Source: Polytrichum commune | Taxonomy: Eukaryota; Streptophyta; Polytrichopsida; Polytrichales; Polytrichaceae | DNA length: 64,000 nucleotides | Assembly (NCBI GenBank): GCA_950295325.1 | Contig: OX485808.1 | Location: 38,773,180 to 38,837,179 of the forward strand | Direction of reading: 5' to 3' | Made by a program: the position numbers and the translations under genes | The notes under the pieces: model-generated | What the model was told of the DNA's origin: nothing | Database searches by the model: none | What the model saw: only the letters and a program-made list of their open reading frames with translations | Shown: piece by piece, positions 1 through 11,296 of the stretch | Layout: each line of letters starts with the position of its first letter | Position numbering within the stretch: position 1 is the stretch's first letter

Positions 1-38
1 TTCCCCCATCTGACTGTGTCTCTGGGTTTTGTGTGCAG

Positions 39-289
39 GTAATGGTTCAGTGAGGCAAGTTTGCCGCAGTGATGTGTGTGATGTTTCTTCCATCGACTCT
101 CAAAGATTAGCTCTACGAGCATTCGGACTTGCCTCGTACAAATTGAAGGGTGCTGTTTGGACTTCCTACCCTGACCGACGACAAGCAGCATTGTTGCAGA
201 ATTCTGCTGATGAACATCTGAAGCAGTTGGATGTCCAGCATCCAGATTACAATTTTTTCACTTCCAACAGTGGCCACACTCGTCGTTGA
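39..289 (+). CDS. Terminal exon of an unrecognised gene, 5' part outside the window
   Basis: The frame is open from a good acceptor (pyrimidine-rich tract then CAG ending at 38) to a TGA at 287-289, giving 82 residues. The peptide starts GNGSVRQVCRSD and ends NFFTSNSGHTRR. It is soluble, mixed in composition and has no repeats. A central stretch around RLALRAFGLASYKLKG looks like amphipathic helix. I do not recognise the family. Codon use is balanced and unlike the AT-rich surroundings, which supports real coding sequence. The rest of the gene lies to the left. An AT-rich stretch with no further ORF follows to about 900 and would include the 3' UTR. It could instead be an internal exon if the stop is skipped by splicing, but no convincing donor precedes the stop. 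Confidence 0.6.
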
Positions 290-962
290 GTGATCACTGC
301 AGGCTGTAACACTAATATGTATCTATTTCCCTTTCATTACCATGGTCAGAATGCGGCCATGCGAGGTCACAGAAAACACTCTCATGACATCAGCGATTGA
401 TGGGATCTTTCAAATGCTTCGCCGTGGTGCATATAGCCAGCTTGTGCAAGCGAAGTTGCACTCCCTGTGCTGGCATTTTGAACGACCAGTCTAGCTGCAG
501 TTTCAGTCTTTTTTATATCTGAAACCAAAAAATCAAAAATGAGAAAAATCGTAAAAATGTAGGAATTGAGTAGATGGTTGCACTTCATTTGAGTTTGTAG
601 GTTAGATTAGAGGCACAGTTTTTTTGCAGCCTCCTCTCACAGGCTTTTGCAAAAAGGCAGGGCTTTGGGACATCAATTGTATCCGCCTGGATTGTATTGA
701 TGATGCGTAATTTTAAGTTAGTACTAGTTGAAGTGTCAATCGTAGGAAGGGAGGAAGGAAGGCAGGCAGGTTAACACTTCCTCTGTGTAGAATCATCCTT
801 TAGATCCCCCTACAAGTTCCCGTCTTTTGCACGTAGTTCCTCATTGCGGGTACTCTGGCAAATTTTTGCATTACCAAGTACTTTACGGACTTCTGGCATC
901 CTCCCCAGGTGGAGAGTGAGGATTTAGCTTCTATTTTTGTGTAAATGCTTTCACCTTGTTCC
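290..962. other. Probable 3' flank of the first gene, no other gene seen
   Basis: AT-rich sequence after the stop at 289. It contains a short purine tract near 745-770 (GGAAG repeats). I see no reading frame of quality, no RNA gene and no transposon ends. Confidence 0.5.
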
Positions 963-1505
963 CATATATGTCAAGTCAGAAAATTTTGGCCCTGCAATTT
1001 CACTCTCTTTTCTCCCTTTCGCTTCTTTCATGCATGATTCATTGTGTTGCAGAGATTTTCTGGACATTGAAACGTCAGTTCCACTCAGATTGGTCCGCAC
1101 CAGTCCGAGGATGCATACACAGCATGAGTAAAAAAATGCCTGTCAGTTTCATTAAACCTGTCGCAATGTTTATGTGGAGTGGAAGGTTTGTCAGTTTCAT
1201 TATACCTATTGTGATGGTTTAAAACACAAGTCATATACGTCGAGTCGGAAAATCCCGACCCTGCGACTCACTCGTTTCTCATTTCATTTCATTTCTTCCA
1301 TGCACAACTCATTTTCTTGCAGTGTTTTTTTTTTACACTCAAGTGAAACTTAAGTGCTCCTCAAATTGCTCCCCAGCAGTCAGAGGATGCATCCACATCA
1401 CGCTGAGTGAATGCTTGTCAGTTTCATTAAACCTGATGCAACATTTTCGCGGAGTGGCGATTCGTCAGTTCCATTACACCTGTTGCGGCGATTCTTGATA
1501 CATGT
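963..1505. repeat. Two-unit tandem duplication, period about 269 bp
   Basis: The block beginning near 963 (ATATGTCAAGTCAGAAAAT) recurs near 1232 (ATACGTCGAGTCGGAAAAT). In both units it is followed by CATGCA...CTCATT-type text, GAGGATGCAT, and then GTCAGTTTCATTAAACCTG. Each unit contains that last motif twice in variant form, so there is an inner repeat too. The start of a third unit (ACATGTCAAAGTCACA) follows at about 1500. The units are clearly diverged, so the duplication is not recent. Short frames here carry the repeat in translation and are not taken as genes. Confidence 0.8.
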
Positions 1506-4500
1506 CAAAGTCACATCACTTCTGCCACCCGCAGGGAAAAAAAATTTGTGTCAGCAGACTATGCGAAATGTCAAACAGAGAACATGTTGCGAGACAGACA
1601 GAAGCGAGTACGCACTTTTGGGTAGTTGTGACTACTTAAATAGTTACTGGCAAGCAGGCAAGCACCTCTCTCTCTGCACAGCCGGGGAGTAAGAGATGTG
1701 GGAAGACGTGCTTCCAGAACACCTTCTGAAGTAAATCGAAGGTAAGAAAAACAGAACACAACACAACACGTGTCAGCTTAAGCTTAAAATAAGAGGAATT
1801 TGTGGAATGGCGACGGGAGTTTCAAAGCTTGTGGTGCAAGGATTACATAAGGCACCACATCACCAGGATATTGGCATCATCTCTTGGGATATGCCGAAGT
1901 TTGGCTTGGATCGAAACACGGTTGGGGATGAAAAGCTGAGACTTGGAGGAATGTAAAGCTGGCTACTAAACTGGGACGAGGAAACGAGGCTGACATAGTG
2001 CTTTGTTGCATATGACCGTACCCTCATCCATCCAAACTAAAGACCTTTTTGGAGTTGATTGTGGATGTGTGTATACTATGTATGTTTTTTAATCTCCATG
2101 GGCGGTCGTACAAGATGAATTTGTGGTTTTTTTTGTTTTTGTTTTTTGTTTTGTGTAGCTACATCGATTTGTCCTATCGGTGTGGGTTATTATGTGGAGT
2201 TACGTGTTGCAATCATATTTTACACCGAGAGTAACCTTTTCGATCAAGTAAGTTGATGTGTATACCGACAATTTTATGGTTGTTTGAGTAGGGAAAAATA
2301 ATTCTCCAGAAGAAGTTATAGCAATGTGTCAACCCACAAGCTGTAAATGTGGTGTTGAAATACGTTCTTTTTAGAACTAGTTGTAAAATATCTTCTCGAT
2401 GTTTTGTGTTGGAGGTATGTGAATACTATACCGTGAGGTGTTTGACGTTGTACCAAATCTTTTCTTTAGTGTGGTGCACTTGTTTCATTGTTGACCCTTA
2501 TTAGGTGTCTTGCAATAACTTAGTGCAGCCAGAGAGGGGTGTCATGTGACACTTGGTGCTACCTAATAACAAGTCCATCCTAAGTAAAGGAAAAAAAGGC
2601 ACACCAAATATGATGTTTAGTGTAACTTCACTAATTATGTGGGAATCACTTAAATTTTCAACCCACACCAAATCTCTTGTTTCAAATTGATGTGAAAAAT
2701 ATGGATTGTTTTGTGGGGAATAGATGTGGATGACTATTTAATTTTATTGTATGGTTTTGATTGGAAGTCTCCAAGAAGACTTAGGGGAAGACATGGGGTC
2801 GTGGGCCCACTTAATTGTTCCTGTGTTAAATTTCCACCCACACTAATAGCAATATTTAGTATACTAAATCTGGATGAGGAAACAAGGCTCGCAAATTTGG
2901 ACAAGGGCACGATTGTTCTCATCCATCAAGGGTAAAAACCTTTGGCCCATGGATTTGGTATTCGATTTTCTCACCTGGTCGCATAAGACTAAGTTGGGAA
3001 TTTTGAAGAAAAATTAGGGTATCAAATGGACTTTAAAAGGGGAAATTTTCTAGCTTTTGAAAGTTCCCAACATTTTTTGCACTAGGTAAATGAGGGATTT
3101 AGGAGGAAGTATCGCATGCGAACGTACCTCTCATCCACCCAACATAAAAACTGGACTCCTTGTTAGGTTTGTGGCCAATTCATCTTAAATGATTTGGACT
3201 AGACTAATTCGGGTCTTTATAGCTAATTACGGTGTCAAATATACTTAAAATAATAATAACCTCTAAGCTGCACATTGTTTCATGGCTTTTATGTTGGATG
3301 AATGAGAGCTACGTTTGTATGTCATAATCACCTCTCGTCATAAATGAGGGGCAACCTTATTTTTCTTCCTTCCCCCAATTTCCAAGAAAGTCGAAATGAC
3401 TGCAATCATTGGAGCGATGAAGCCACGTAAGGATGCAATTACGAAACTTCATCAAAACGTGGATCCATCAATCCACATTACCAATTTAGCCGATTTATTT
3501 TTTTATTTTTTCACTTTAATGATGTTTTGGGCAATTTTGTCCACGAAAATGATAGAATTTTCGTCTTCCAAATTGAATTTTTGGTAATCTAATCTTTTTT
3601 TTTTCCACCAAAAACAATTGGGTTGATGAGGGGTGTACTCGTGTGAGAAAAACTTCCCATATAGCCAACCGAAACTTGCATCTCATCCAACTCCATAGAC
3701 GTCGTGACGTCAACATGGTGGGTCGGAAAACAAAGTCGAACATCGGGAGTGCAAAAGAATACTCCGACACGATAGCCTCGACCCCGCTAAGAACTCAAAG
3801 AAGAGCCACCTTCGGTGTCCTCTTAGAGTGGACTTCCCAAACCCCAACTCAAAATATGAGCCACACTTTCGATGCGTCCTCTTTTACGCGGGGCGGGGGG
3901 TGGCCCAAAACGCGCGTCAATTCACAAAAACGGGTGGGGTCGCAAATAACTTGCATCTTCCACACTCATGGATAGGAGCGAGATATTTTGGTGGGCCCAC
4001 ATTGGCAGGCGTGACCGAAGAAGTTCTTCCAAAAGGATCAACTGCAACATATTCCTAAGTTCTAAATATCTTTTCTTCTTCTTCTTCTTCTAACATGTCT
4101 GATGGTCAACTACGTGGTATATGTAATGGGGAAAGAAAGAACCAACAATTCTACGCGGCATTACTACATCTATGGAATTTAATGCTCAAGGCGACCACAT
4201 GCAACCTGAAGAACCATACCTTTCACGCTCACGAACGAGACCCTTCACAACATGCATACGACCTAACTTGCATGTGTATAAACTCGTCCTACATCACTAA
4301 AAAATAAAATATGCAAATCTACCGCGCTCGAAGATTTGCGTTGTTTCTTTCACCGACAGAGGACATTGCCTAGGACTCATACGTTGGCAGAACTTGGTGT
4401 CCTAAGATAGGCAGATCGTTCTTATTGGTTGATGTGCAATTAGTTATGCCTAGTAGCTCTCCAAAGACCAACATTAACCCAATGGCTCGTTTTAGGTTTA

Positions 4501-4570
4501 CCACCAAAGCACCGTGGGACATGGCAACCTATGGAACATGCAATGTTTGTAAGGGAATTGGGGGTATGTT
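1506..4570. other. Intergenic, no gene supported
   Basis: No convincing coding region. Two weakly similar stretches at 1972-2052 and 2870-2947 (GAGGAAACRAGGCT followed by CTCATCCAT) suggest old duplicate fragments. A (CTT)n tract lies at 4072-4091. The stretch 3640-4060 is richer in GC than its surroundings and open in two frames, but its translation shows no domain; it may be a decayed transposon piece. Confidence 0.5.
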
Positions 4571-4579
4571 ATGGTAGTG

Positions 4580-4609
4580 TATGGTATGGTATGGTATGGT
4601 ATGGTATGT
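4580..4609. repeat. (TATGG)n microsatellite
   Basis: About six perfect copies of the five-base unit ATGGT, preceded by imperfect copies from about 4566. Translation gives a low-complexity Tyr/Gly/Met/Val peptide that should not be taken as a gene. Confidence 0.9.
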
Positions 4610-4915
4610 ACTCCTCCGAGTGATCATGAGGGTTTGGTGGGAAAGGAGGGCGCATGTTTGGTGCTAGGGAGGAGCCTCATTTCACGGGGCAAGCCAAGAT
4701 GTTGTACCAAGCAATATTGGGATGGCCCATTCATGACCACAAGCTCCCGAATGTGGTTGGTGGGAGGGTTGGCCGGGTCACCCTTGCCATTAACTCATGA
4801 GCCCCGTCTTTCATTACAACAATGTCCGTGGAGAGTTTCGCACATAATCGGTCAAAATCCTACAGGTTTCCAAGTCCAACCGGTTGTATGTTGTGATTTT
4901 TTTTTTGGTTCAATG

Positions 4916-5204
4916 CTCGGGGGGTTCACTGGCGAAAATCGTAGAACAACGTGCAATAAAAAATAGGGTCCAATATATTCATTGTAGATAAATTTTGTAA
5001 AAAATGTACATGTAAAATAGGGGATTTTAAAATAGTGAAACACGTTTACATGTAAAATACCATCACATATAATATTTTCAGGCTTTTTACATGTAAAATA
5101 CCATCACCTTATAATCTTTTCGCAAGGTAAATAACCCCCCCCCCCAATAAATAGGTCCCGAATGCACGTGTATGCAAAATATAAGAGGGAGTGAACCCCC
5201 CGAG
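4916..5204. mobile_element. TIR element (289 bp) with CTCGGGGGG ends and 8-bp TSD
   Basis: Both ends carry the 15-bp inverted repeat CTCGGGGGGTTCACT. The element is flanked by the direct repeat GTTCAATG at 4908-4915 and 5205-5212. It has no coding capacity. Inside are two copies of TACATGTAAAATA-type text and a C-run near 5137. The 8-bp TSD is what hAT transposases make, but the G-rich end is unusual for that superfamily, so the class is uncertain. A relative with the same CTCGGGG end and its own 8-bp TSD lies at 7842-8180. Confidence 0.82.
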
Positions 5205-5212
5205 GTTCAATG

Positions 5213-5413
5213 ATTATTTCAAAAAAAATTATTTTCATTTTCATAATAATATTTAAAATTAAAATTAATTTGACGTGAATTGGAGCTTGTTTGCTCTACC
5301 TTGCTCAAGAATCCTCTTGATGCAAGGTGGGGTTTACTGCCTACCTTGCGGTGGGTGGGCTCTTGTTTGTAAGAATATGTAAAAATAAAAATAAAAAATA
5401 ATGTTGATATCCA

Positions 5414-5446
<33 letters not shown>

Positions 5447-6505
5447 TGGGTGGGGGGGGGGTACTAGTTCTTGTTTGTTGTGGAGTTTTCTCTTATTAAG
5501 TACTAGGAATGTGAGATATTTGATGGCTATTTGATGGATGGTTTCCATTGTTTTCATTTGACACATATTGCATAGGTTCCCCTCACATGATGGATTCATT
5601 TTCCTGAGGTCTTGAATGTCAACCGGTTATTTCTTAAACTCAACGGGTTCATCTATAAATAGAAGAGAGAGGAGGGGGGGGGGGGCTCAAGGGTGTTGGC
5701 AATTCCACCTTGTCGTACAATAGTTGCCGTTGCGCAAAAAGACTTTTATCACAACCGCCATGAGACTTGGCCTTGCAAAGGAAATTACATGTGAAATGAG
5801 ATGTGGAGGCCTTCCTCCTATTCTTCCGGTTTTGGTATCGTTGTGTGTTTTTTTTATGAGGGTTTAGGCTACTAGGTTGCATGGCAACCGCCCATTGTGG
5901 AATAGAGAGGACACATAATATACTACTTATATATGAACATAAAAAAGACTTCAATGAGTCAACATTTCACTCCCCCAAACTCAATCGGGAGACTTCAATG
6001 ACACATCTACAAGACCGCAAGCTCCTTCGACTCACATTCATAACTTGAAATGAAGTTAGTTTTTATTTAACTTTGCAACATAATGATTATGTTTCATTCT
6101 TTTATAATGGTCCTAATCCAGGTTTTGTATTTTGTCTTGGATATGAATGGACAAGGACCGTGGTGGGAGCTACAAAGACCAGTAGGAAAACCTCATTCCG
6201 CAAAATCATTTTGGCTCAAAGATGAAACTTTAACTTGAAATTCTTCTGACATTTGCCTTGAAGCTTCTTTCACGATTATACAAATTTCTTGCTATCAAAA
6301 TGTTCAAATAATCATATATTGTCTGAAATATGGATAATTGACCCTTCATTTTTGAATCTTGAATTTTTTTTGAAGGTTTCTGGAGTTCTTTCTCTTTGAG
6401 GAAGAACGCATTGAGCATGGAGTGAACATGTTGTGTAGTTTTTGAGTTTGGGTCTGTTACTCAACTATTGTACAAGGTACTTTATTCCATCTTCTATAAT
6501 GCAGG
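5213..6505. other. Intergenic with simple repeats
   Basis: Holds a (TG)n tract at 5419-5445 followed by a G-run at 5450-5460, and a second G-run at about 5676-5687. The frames that cross these tracts are low-complexity and are not supported as genes. Confidence 0.6.
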
Positions 6506-6511
6506 AAAATA

Positions 6512-6879
6512 CATGAAATGTTGTATTTCGTGTCACCAATTCTATTTGTCTTGCTCGATTTTAATTGTAAACTGCCCATGCAGTGTCACCAACACCAAAT
6601 GTAAACCTAACATTATTTGTCATTCCTTGTTAAAAAAAAAGGCATCATAGAACTCGTGGCAATGTTGTAATTATTGTCACTTACTAATCGATTTTTTGGT
6701 CCAAATTCCAATCATTCATAACAATATTTCATTACGGAGATGTAAAATATACCAAAATGGATGAACTGAAAGTAAGTTGGGATGACAAGATTTGTATACT
6801 TATTCATAAGAAGTGTCATCAGGAATAAGTTACCATAATGACGTAAAATATCATATGACACTAAATACAATATACAGTG
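6512..6879. mobile_element. TA-flanked MITE (368 bp), Stowaway-like
   Basis: Left end CATGAAATGTTGTATTTCGT and right end AAATACAATATACAGTG are imperfect inverted repeats, flanked by TA at 6510-6511 and 6880-6881. The interior is an inverted, diverged copy of the sequence at about 56,425-56,770; shared landmarks include GTCATCCCAACTTACTTT, AGTTCATCC and AAGTGACAATAATT when compared in opposite orientation. TA duplication plus a CACTAAAT-like end points to Tc1/mariner-type mobilisation. Non-coding. Confidence 0.7.
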
Positions 6880-6881
6880 TA

Positions 6882-7736
6882 ATTTCCACATGGAATTCAA
6901 GTGGGTCTCAACCAATGAAGGAGTGATAGATGGCCCTATATACCGAGACAATTTGATCCTTCTTTCGTTGGAATAGAGAGCACTCTTTGGTACTACTATG
7001 GGTTTTGAATGAGTGCACATTCTCATGAACAATGTTACAAAAGAACACACGTTGGCCTAGTGATGATGCATTCGCAAAGTGTACTCAAAGCATATTATGC
7101 GGGGGTTAGGGGAATGAATGATTTGGTGACTTCGAGAGGTCACTTGAGCTATCATGAAAGAATGCCAAGGGTTCGAGTGCCTTAATTTCCACGTGTAAAT
7201 TAAAACTCTCAAAGGGCTACTTCATGTTAGTTGCCAAGTACGGAACTTCAAGTAAATTGAAGTTGGCATATGATGATATAAGTATGTGAGTGTTATTTCG
7301 GTCAGTTTTTGATGCCCTCCATCACGTCTTGGAAGTCGTGTTGGATCAGCAAATCTACAATGAAACATAAACATACAAAAAGATTTTTTTAAATTTTTTA
7401 AAAAATTGAAACCGCTTCTTATTTAGTTACGAGTATCAAAAGTGCAGGTGTGTTGGGTCCTTGGAATGAATATATAAGACCCCCGATTGTGTTGATTATT
7501 GGATATCGAAGTGGTTACCGTCTTTTGAAGATGTATTTTTAATTTCTTTTGAGCATGCGTCTTTGTGGTGTTTGTTCACCGTTCAATTAGAGGTGTATGA
7601 TTCAGAAAGGTAACCAAATGGTAATCACCTATCGTACTTGACAATAATGTCTTTGACAAATTCAGACACGTGTCAACAATAAGATAGACGCGCCTAATTT
7701 GCTTACACATCTTAATCAAACACTCATATTTGAGTA
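6882..7736. other. Intergenic, no gene seen
   Basis: AT-rich and open in no frame of note. No transposon ends could be placed. Confidence 0.5.
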
Positions 7737-8260
7737 CTATATTATCAGGTGTGGCTCCAAAAACGGAAAATAAAAAGACATATGTTTATGTCAACATTTT
7801 AAGCTCAACAATCAACATAATCTGGATGAAGAGAGGAAGGTCTCGGGGGGGGGGGGTAGTCATTGGTTGGAGTAGCAATACACGTGCGAACAAATGATAG
7901 GGTATTTTAAAAACATGGGGGCTAAAAATTATAAATGGACTTAAGAGTAATATAGGGTATCAAAAATGGCACTGGACATCTTTAAAGTACTATAGGGTAT
8001 GGAATAATAAGTAATTTGGAATTATAAGTAATGCAAGCCATTTTTCTATTAACCCAAAGTAGAAATTTACATAATGATAGCATGTGAAAAAAAGAAGAGA
8101 ATTGAAAGTAATACCCCCCTATAAAATAGTGGTTGTTCGCACCTATATCCTTAACTTTTTAACACACTGCCCCCCCCGAGAGGAAGGTAGGGGGGAGGGG
8201 GGGGGGATATATGACCATTTAATGAGCAGGAGAATTTTTGCTCTGACAATGAATAAGACA
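7737..8260 (+). repeat. Dispersed-repeat copy split by the 7842-8180 insertion
   Basis: The stretch 7737-7841 (GGTGTGGCTCCAAAAACGG onward) and the stretch 8189-8260 (ATATGACCATTTAATGAG onward) together match the copies at 12,231-12,460 (inverted), 23,725-23,930 and 30,063-30,245. The break between the halves is filled by the CTCGGGG element. Family text includes AAAGAGATTGGACTA in the other copies, CTCAACAAT, and a G-run before the ATATGATCATTTAATG segment. Confidence 0.7.
7842..8180. mobile_element. Second CTCGGGG-ended element (339 bp) with 8-bp TSD
   Basis: Starts CTCGGGGGG and ends CCCCCCCCGAG. It is flanked by the direct repeat AGGAAGGT at 7834-7841 and 8181-8188. GTGCGAACAA occurs in inverted orientation near both ends. 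The interior resembles the 4916-5204 copy (ACGTGC, TAGGGT and TTTTAAAA landmarks). Non-coding. It interrupts an older dispersed repeat, so it is the younger of the two. Confidence 0.8.
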
Positions 8261-9676
8261 TTGGCATATGAGGTCCAAAAATCTTTAGGAAAGCGGCTAC
8301 AACCGGACTACAACCTTGATTTGGATTTGCTAACTGTCACATAATAATCGTGTGTTTCATATTCTAGAAGTAGTGGGCTGATTGGGAAGAGTAACCATTC
8401 AAGACCCATCCACCTTGTCCATTGTCTTTGTTATCCTTTGTTATGCTTTCCCTTGGAACGACACGTATTGATGGGGTTATAGAATCACATCAATTGCTTT
8501 TGGAAGGGTTGCGACCATTCAAAAACACATGCGTGACACATCTCCACAATACTAGAGTATGAATGGGAATGAAACGCGGATTTCCAACTCCATAGAGAAT
8601 TAACAATTCACGTCCCTTGTGCAAATCGATTGCTAGAGTTTGAATAGTAAAGGGGGCAATCCTACTTAGAGGTAGATAGAAATCGTCAAAATCTCATCAC
8701 AAACCTCACATCGGTAAATGCAAAACACATGCCGCTTATAGCCATGCATTGATGCTTGTTGGAGATTTACAAAACTATTCTCTAAAGTGGATTTTTCTTC
8801 CTCACTCAAAGTGCAAGAGTACACAATTTGAGAATGCGCGTTAACTCACACTTTGAATTCCGGGATGCTCTTTGACTCGTTTCGACGATTTTTGTTTTTT
8901 GGGTTGACACATTCTCACGTGTCATTAAGTAATAATTTTGTGATCACTTGTATTAGTTAGTGTGATTGAACGGGATCTTTTGTGACTCAAATGCAAGCAA
9001 GTGCAATGAACTTGATAGAGAGAAAATTCATCTAGTTTCGACTAAGATTGTGTATCCTTGAAACTTTCACCTTGAAGTTGAATAACCATCATTTGGTTCA
9101 TAGTTATAAAAGTGAGATTCACCTCTCTAGTTTACCAAATTTCTTTGCAGGATTTTGTGTTGAAATTCACAGTTAATATGGCAAGTAATGAAAGATTCAG
9201 TCACATAACTGAATGAGTTTTAGGATTTTAAATTCCGGTTTATATTTTCTTACCATCACGATAAAAATTTCATCAAGTGTTGCTCCCAAGTTGACCTATT
9301 TTTCTTTTGTAAACTTCTAGAACACCAATGAGCAAGAGGCGTGACTTCAATTCTTTCTGGCAATCTTTTGTCAAAATCACAAGCATGTGAACAAAAATCT
9401 TATGGAGTAGTGAACGGGGAAAAATGTTGCTGACATGATGGAACCTCGAAGTTTTGAAGCATACATTTCTTTCTTAAAATCGTAATTTTTTATTCTATTT
9501 TTTAGTGAACTACTTAGTATTACATGGATTGCATGATCAAACAAGGATTGTCATTCATGAGGTTAGATGAGGAAGTGATTTTGGGACACTAAGTTTGTGT
9601 TTTTTTGGTGGCGACTCGCAAAACCCTAGCATTGGGCCCACTTGAACGTGTAAGGGTACTTACATAACTAAGCTCT
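8261..9676. other. Intergenic, no gene seen
   Basis: AT-rich, with no frame longer than background and no end structures recognised. Confidence 0.5.
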
Positions 9677-10009
9677 ATGGATCATTGCTATCCCATGTTA
9701 CCACCGCCCCCGGTGAAGGACAATTGGTTTGGGTACTTGAAGTTCACACTTGCGATAATGTCCGGGTGCAAGTGGGCAAATTACAAGTACATCATCTACT
9801 TGTCGGAGGAGGACGGGGAAGGCTATTGGTGGAGCATGAAACCAGCTCCTCCTCCTCCGCCAGAGGAGGCTAAGCCCCCTACCCTTGATAATTGCCCCCC
9901 AAAAGTAGAAGAAAAACCAAAACCACCTGAGCCACCTCCTCCCCCACCTGAAGAAGAGAAACCTAAAAAAAAAGGCAAGCTAAATCCTATGCATCAAGAG
10001 TGTTCTTGA
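9677..10009 (+). CDS. Hypothetical proline-rich small protein (110 aa)
   Basis: ATG at 9677, TGA at 10007-10009. Residues 1-55 are globular-looking and rich in aromatics (KDNWFGYLKFTL, KYIIYLSEEDGEGYWW). Residues 57-100 alternate proline runs with Glu/Lys (PAPPPPPEE, PEPPPPPPEEEKPKKK), ending in a Lys patch. No signal peptide or membrane helix. GC content rises over this frame compared with the AT-rich flanks, and the proline codons vary, which argues for selection on protein rather than a simple DNA repeat. I recognise no family. A second short frame with a proline run lies 500 bp downstream on the same strand; the two could be exons of one gene or remnants of one element. No promoter or splice evidence decides this. 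Confidence 0.38.
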   Translation: MDHCYPMLPPPPVKDNWFGYLKFTLAIMSGCKWANYKYIIYLSEEDGEGYWWSMKPAPPPPPEEAKPPTLDNCPPKVEEKPKPPEPPPPPPEEEKPKKKGKLNPMHQECS

Positions 10010-10511
10010 TGTTTAGGTAATCAAATTGTCTCATTGTCAATCAAATTTGTTGGCATCTTGGTCCACCAATGAAAAGACGTGCAAGATCCCCTCAATTTAA
10101 CTTAAGGGGAAGGTTTCTTGACTGCTTGTTGGCAAACATAACATCTTCACGTCGATGTTTTGGAGTCGATAAGAAGATAGTTGGCATTTTGTAGAAGAGG
10201 TTGCCACCAAATAGAGTTGGGCTTTGGTGGACATGAACTGAGGTTGTAAACAAAATACGCGTGTTGTTGTTTTTGAGTGATGTTTTGAAGATAAACGGAG
10301 GGTAGCGTTGGCTTCATGTGGAAGCAATCATGATTGAAGAGTGTTTCCACCCACATGCTATTTTTCCTTTTCAAAGGGGCAGTAGGGAGAGAGAGAGGGG
10401 GGGGGGGGTCTTGTCAAAATATATACATGTCTTTTTGTATAGTACAAAATCATTTGCCAACATAGAACCAAATATTTTGGAGAGAGCTTGCTTTTGTCAT
10501 TCAAGTGCGGT

Positions 10512-10856
10512 ATGCTAAAGTTGGGTGAGATGGATCTACCAATAGGTAAGATGGATGAACCTATACCTCCCAAAGATAGTGAAGTGGATCACTTTTGTTT
10601 CTACACCAGTAGAGCCCCCCTCCCCACCTCCGCTAGCATAATGATCATTGACCCGCTAAGCATAAGCAAGAAGAAGGTGCATGCGGAGTTGAATTTCCGT
10701 CGTTGGAAGCACGGCAAACCGCCCAAAAATATTCTCCTCACCCCAAGCAGAAACTATCTTAACTATCGGTTCCGTGATGTGGAGTTTTATGTGCCTCCGC
10801 CTCCGCCCCCGCCCAAACGCCCACGAAGGGTCCGTCCTAAATTCACTCTGGATTGA
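10512..10856 (+). CDS. Hypothetical small protein with C-terminal Pro/Arg tail (114 aa)
   Basis: The first ATG is at 10512 and a second in-frame ATG at 10530 is equally possible; TGA ends at 10856. The body (KKKVHAELNFRRWKHGKP, then NYLNYRFRDVEFYV) is basic and aromatic. The tail is seven prolines, then KRPRRVRPKFTLD, which looks like a nuclear-localisation-type basic patch. GC content is clearly above the flanks from 10,600. No similarity between this frame and 9677-10009 beyond proline richness. The sequence ATAGGTAAG near 10540 would make a good splice donor, so the 5' part could be exonic or leader. Function unknown. Confidence 0.35.
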   Translation: MLKLGEMDLPIGKMDEPIPPKDSEVDHFCFYTSRAPLPTSASIMIIDPLSISKKKVHAELNFRRWKHGKPPKNILLTPSRNYLNYRFRDVEFYVPPPPPPPKRPRRVRPKFTLD

Positions 10857-11296
10857 GGGGAACAAAGGATAGATCTTCACATTTTGTAATGGCTGATCTC
10901 CAAATATGAATTTTTTTGAAATCTTACGAGGAATGAAGATTTAACCAGAACATGAGAAAATAGGGTCTTGAAATTCAATCGAATTTTGGCTATGTAATAA
11001 TGCAAGTACTTATGGGACAATTCATGTGTTTTATGAATATTCTTGAAATATGTCTAGTATATTCTCGTCAAATTTACAAATATCATAAAATATTTATGTT
11101 AATTGTTCACAAAATATTTAAAACAATTTACTCCTCTAGATTCTATTCCACCCTATTTGTGTTTATCACGTGATCCTTAATGTCTTACAAAAAGTGACCT
11201 CTTTGGGTCTTCAAAACTTGAGTCATATAGTTGCATCCATATTCTACTATGACAATCCTCACTTGAGACACCATATTTCTTCGAACTAAACAAAGA
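10857..11296. other. Intergenic, AT-rich
   Basis: No reading frame or element ends seen. Confidence 0.5.

Noticed and set aside
5219..5599. 126-aa minus-strand frame
   Set aside because: Runs through (TG)n and a G-run; Thr-His repeats come from the microsatellite.
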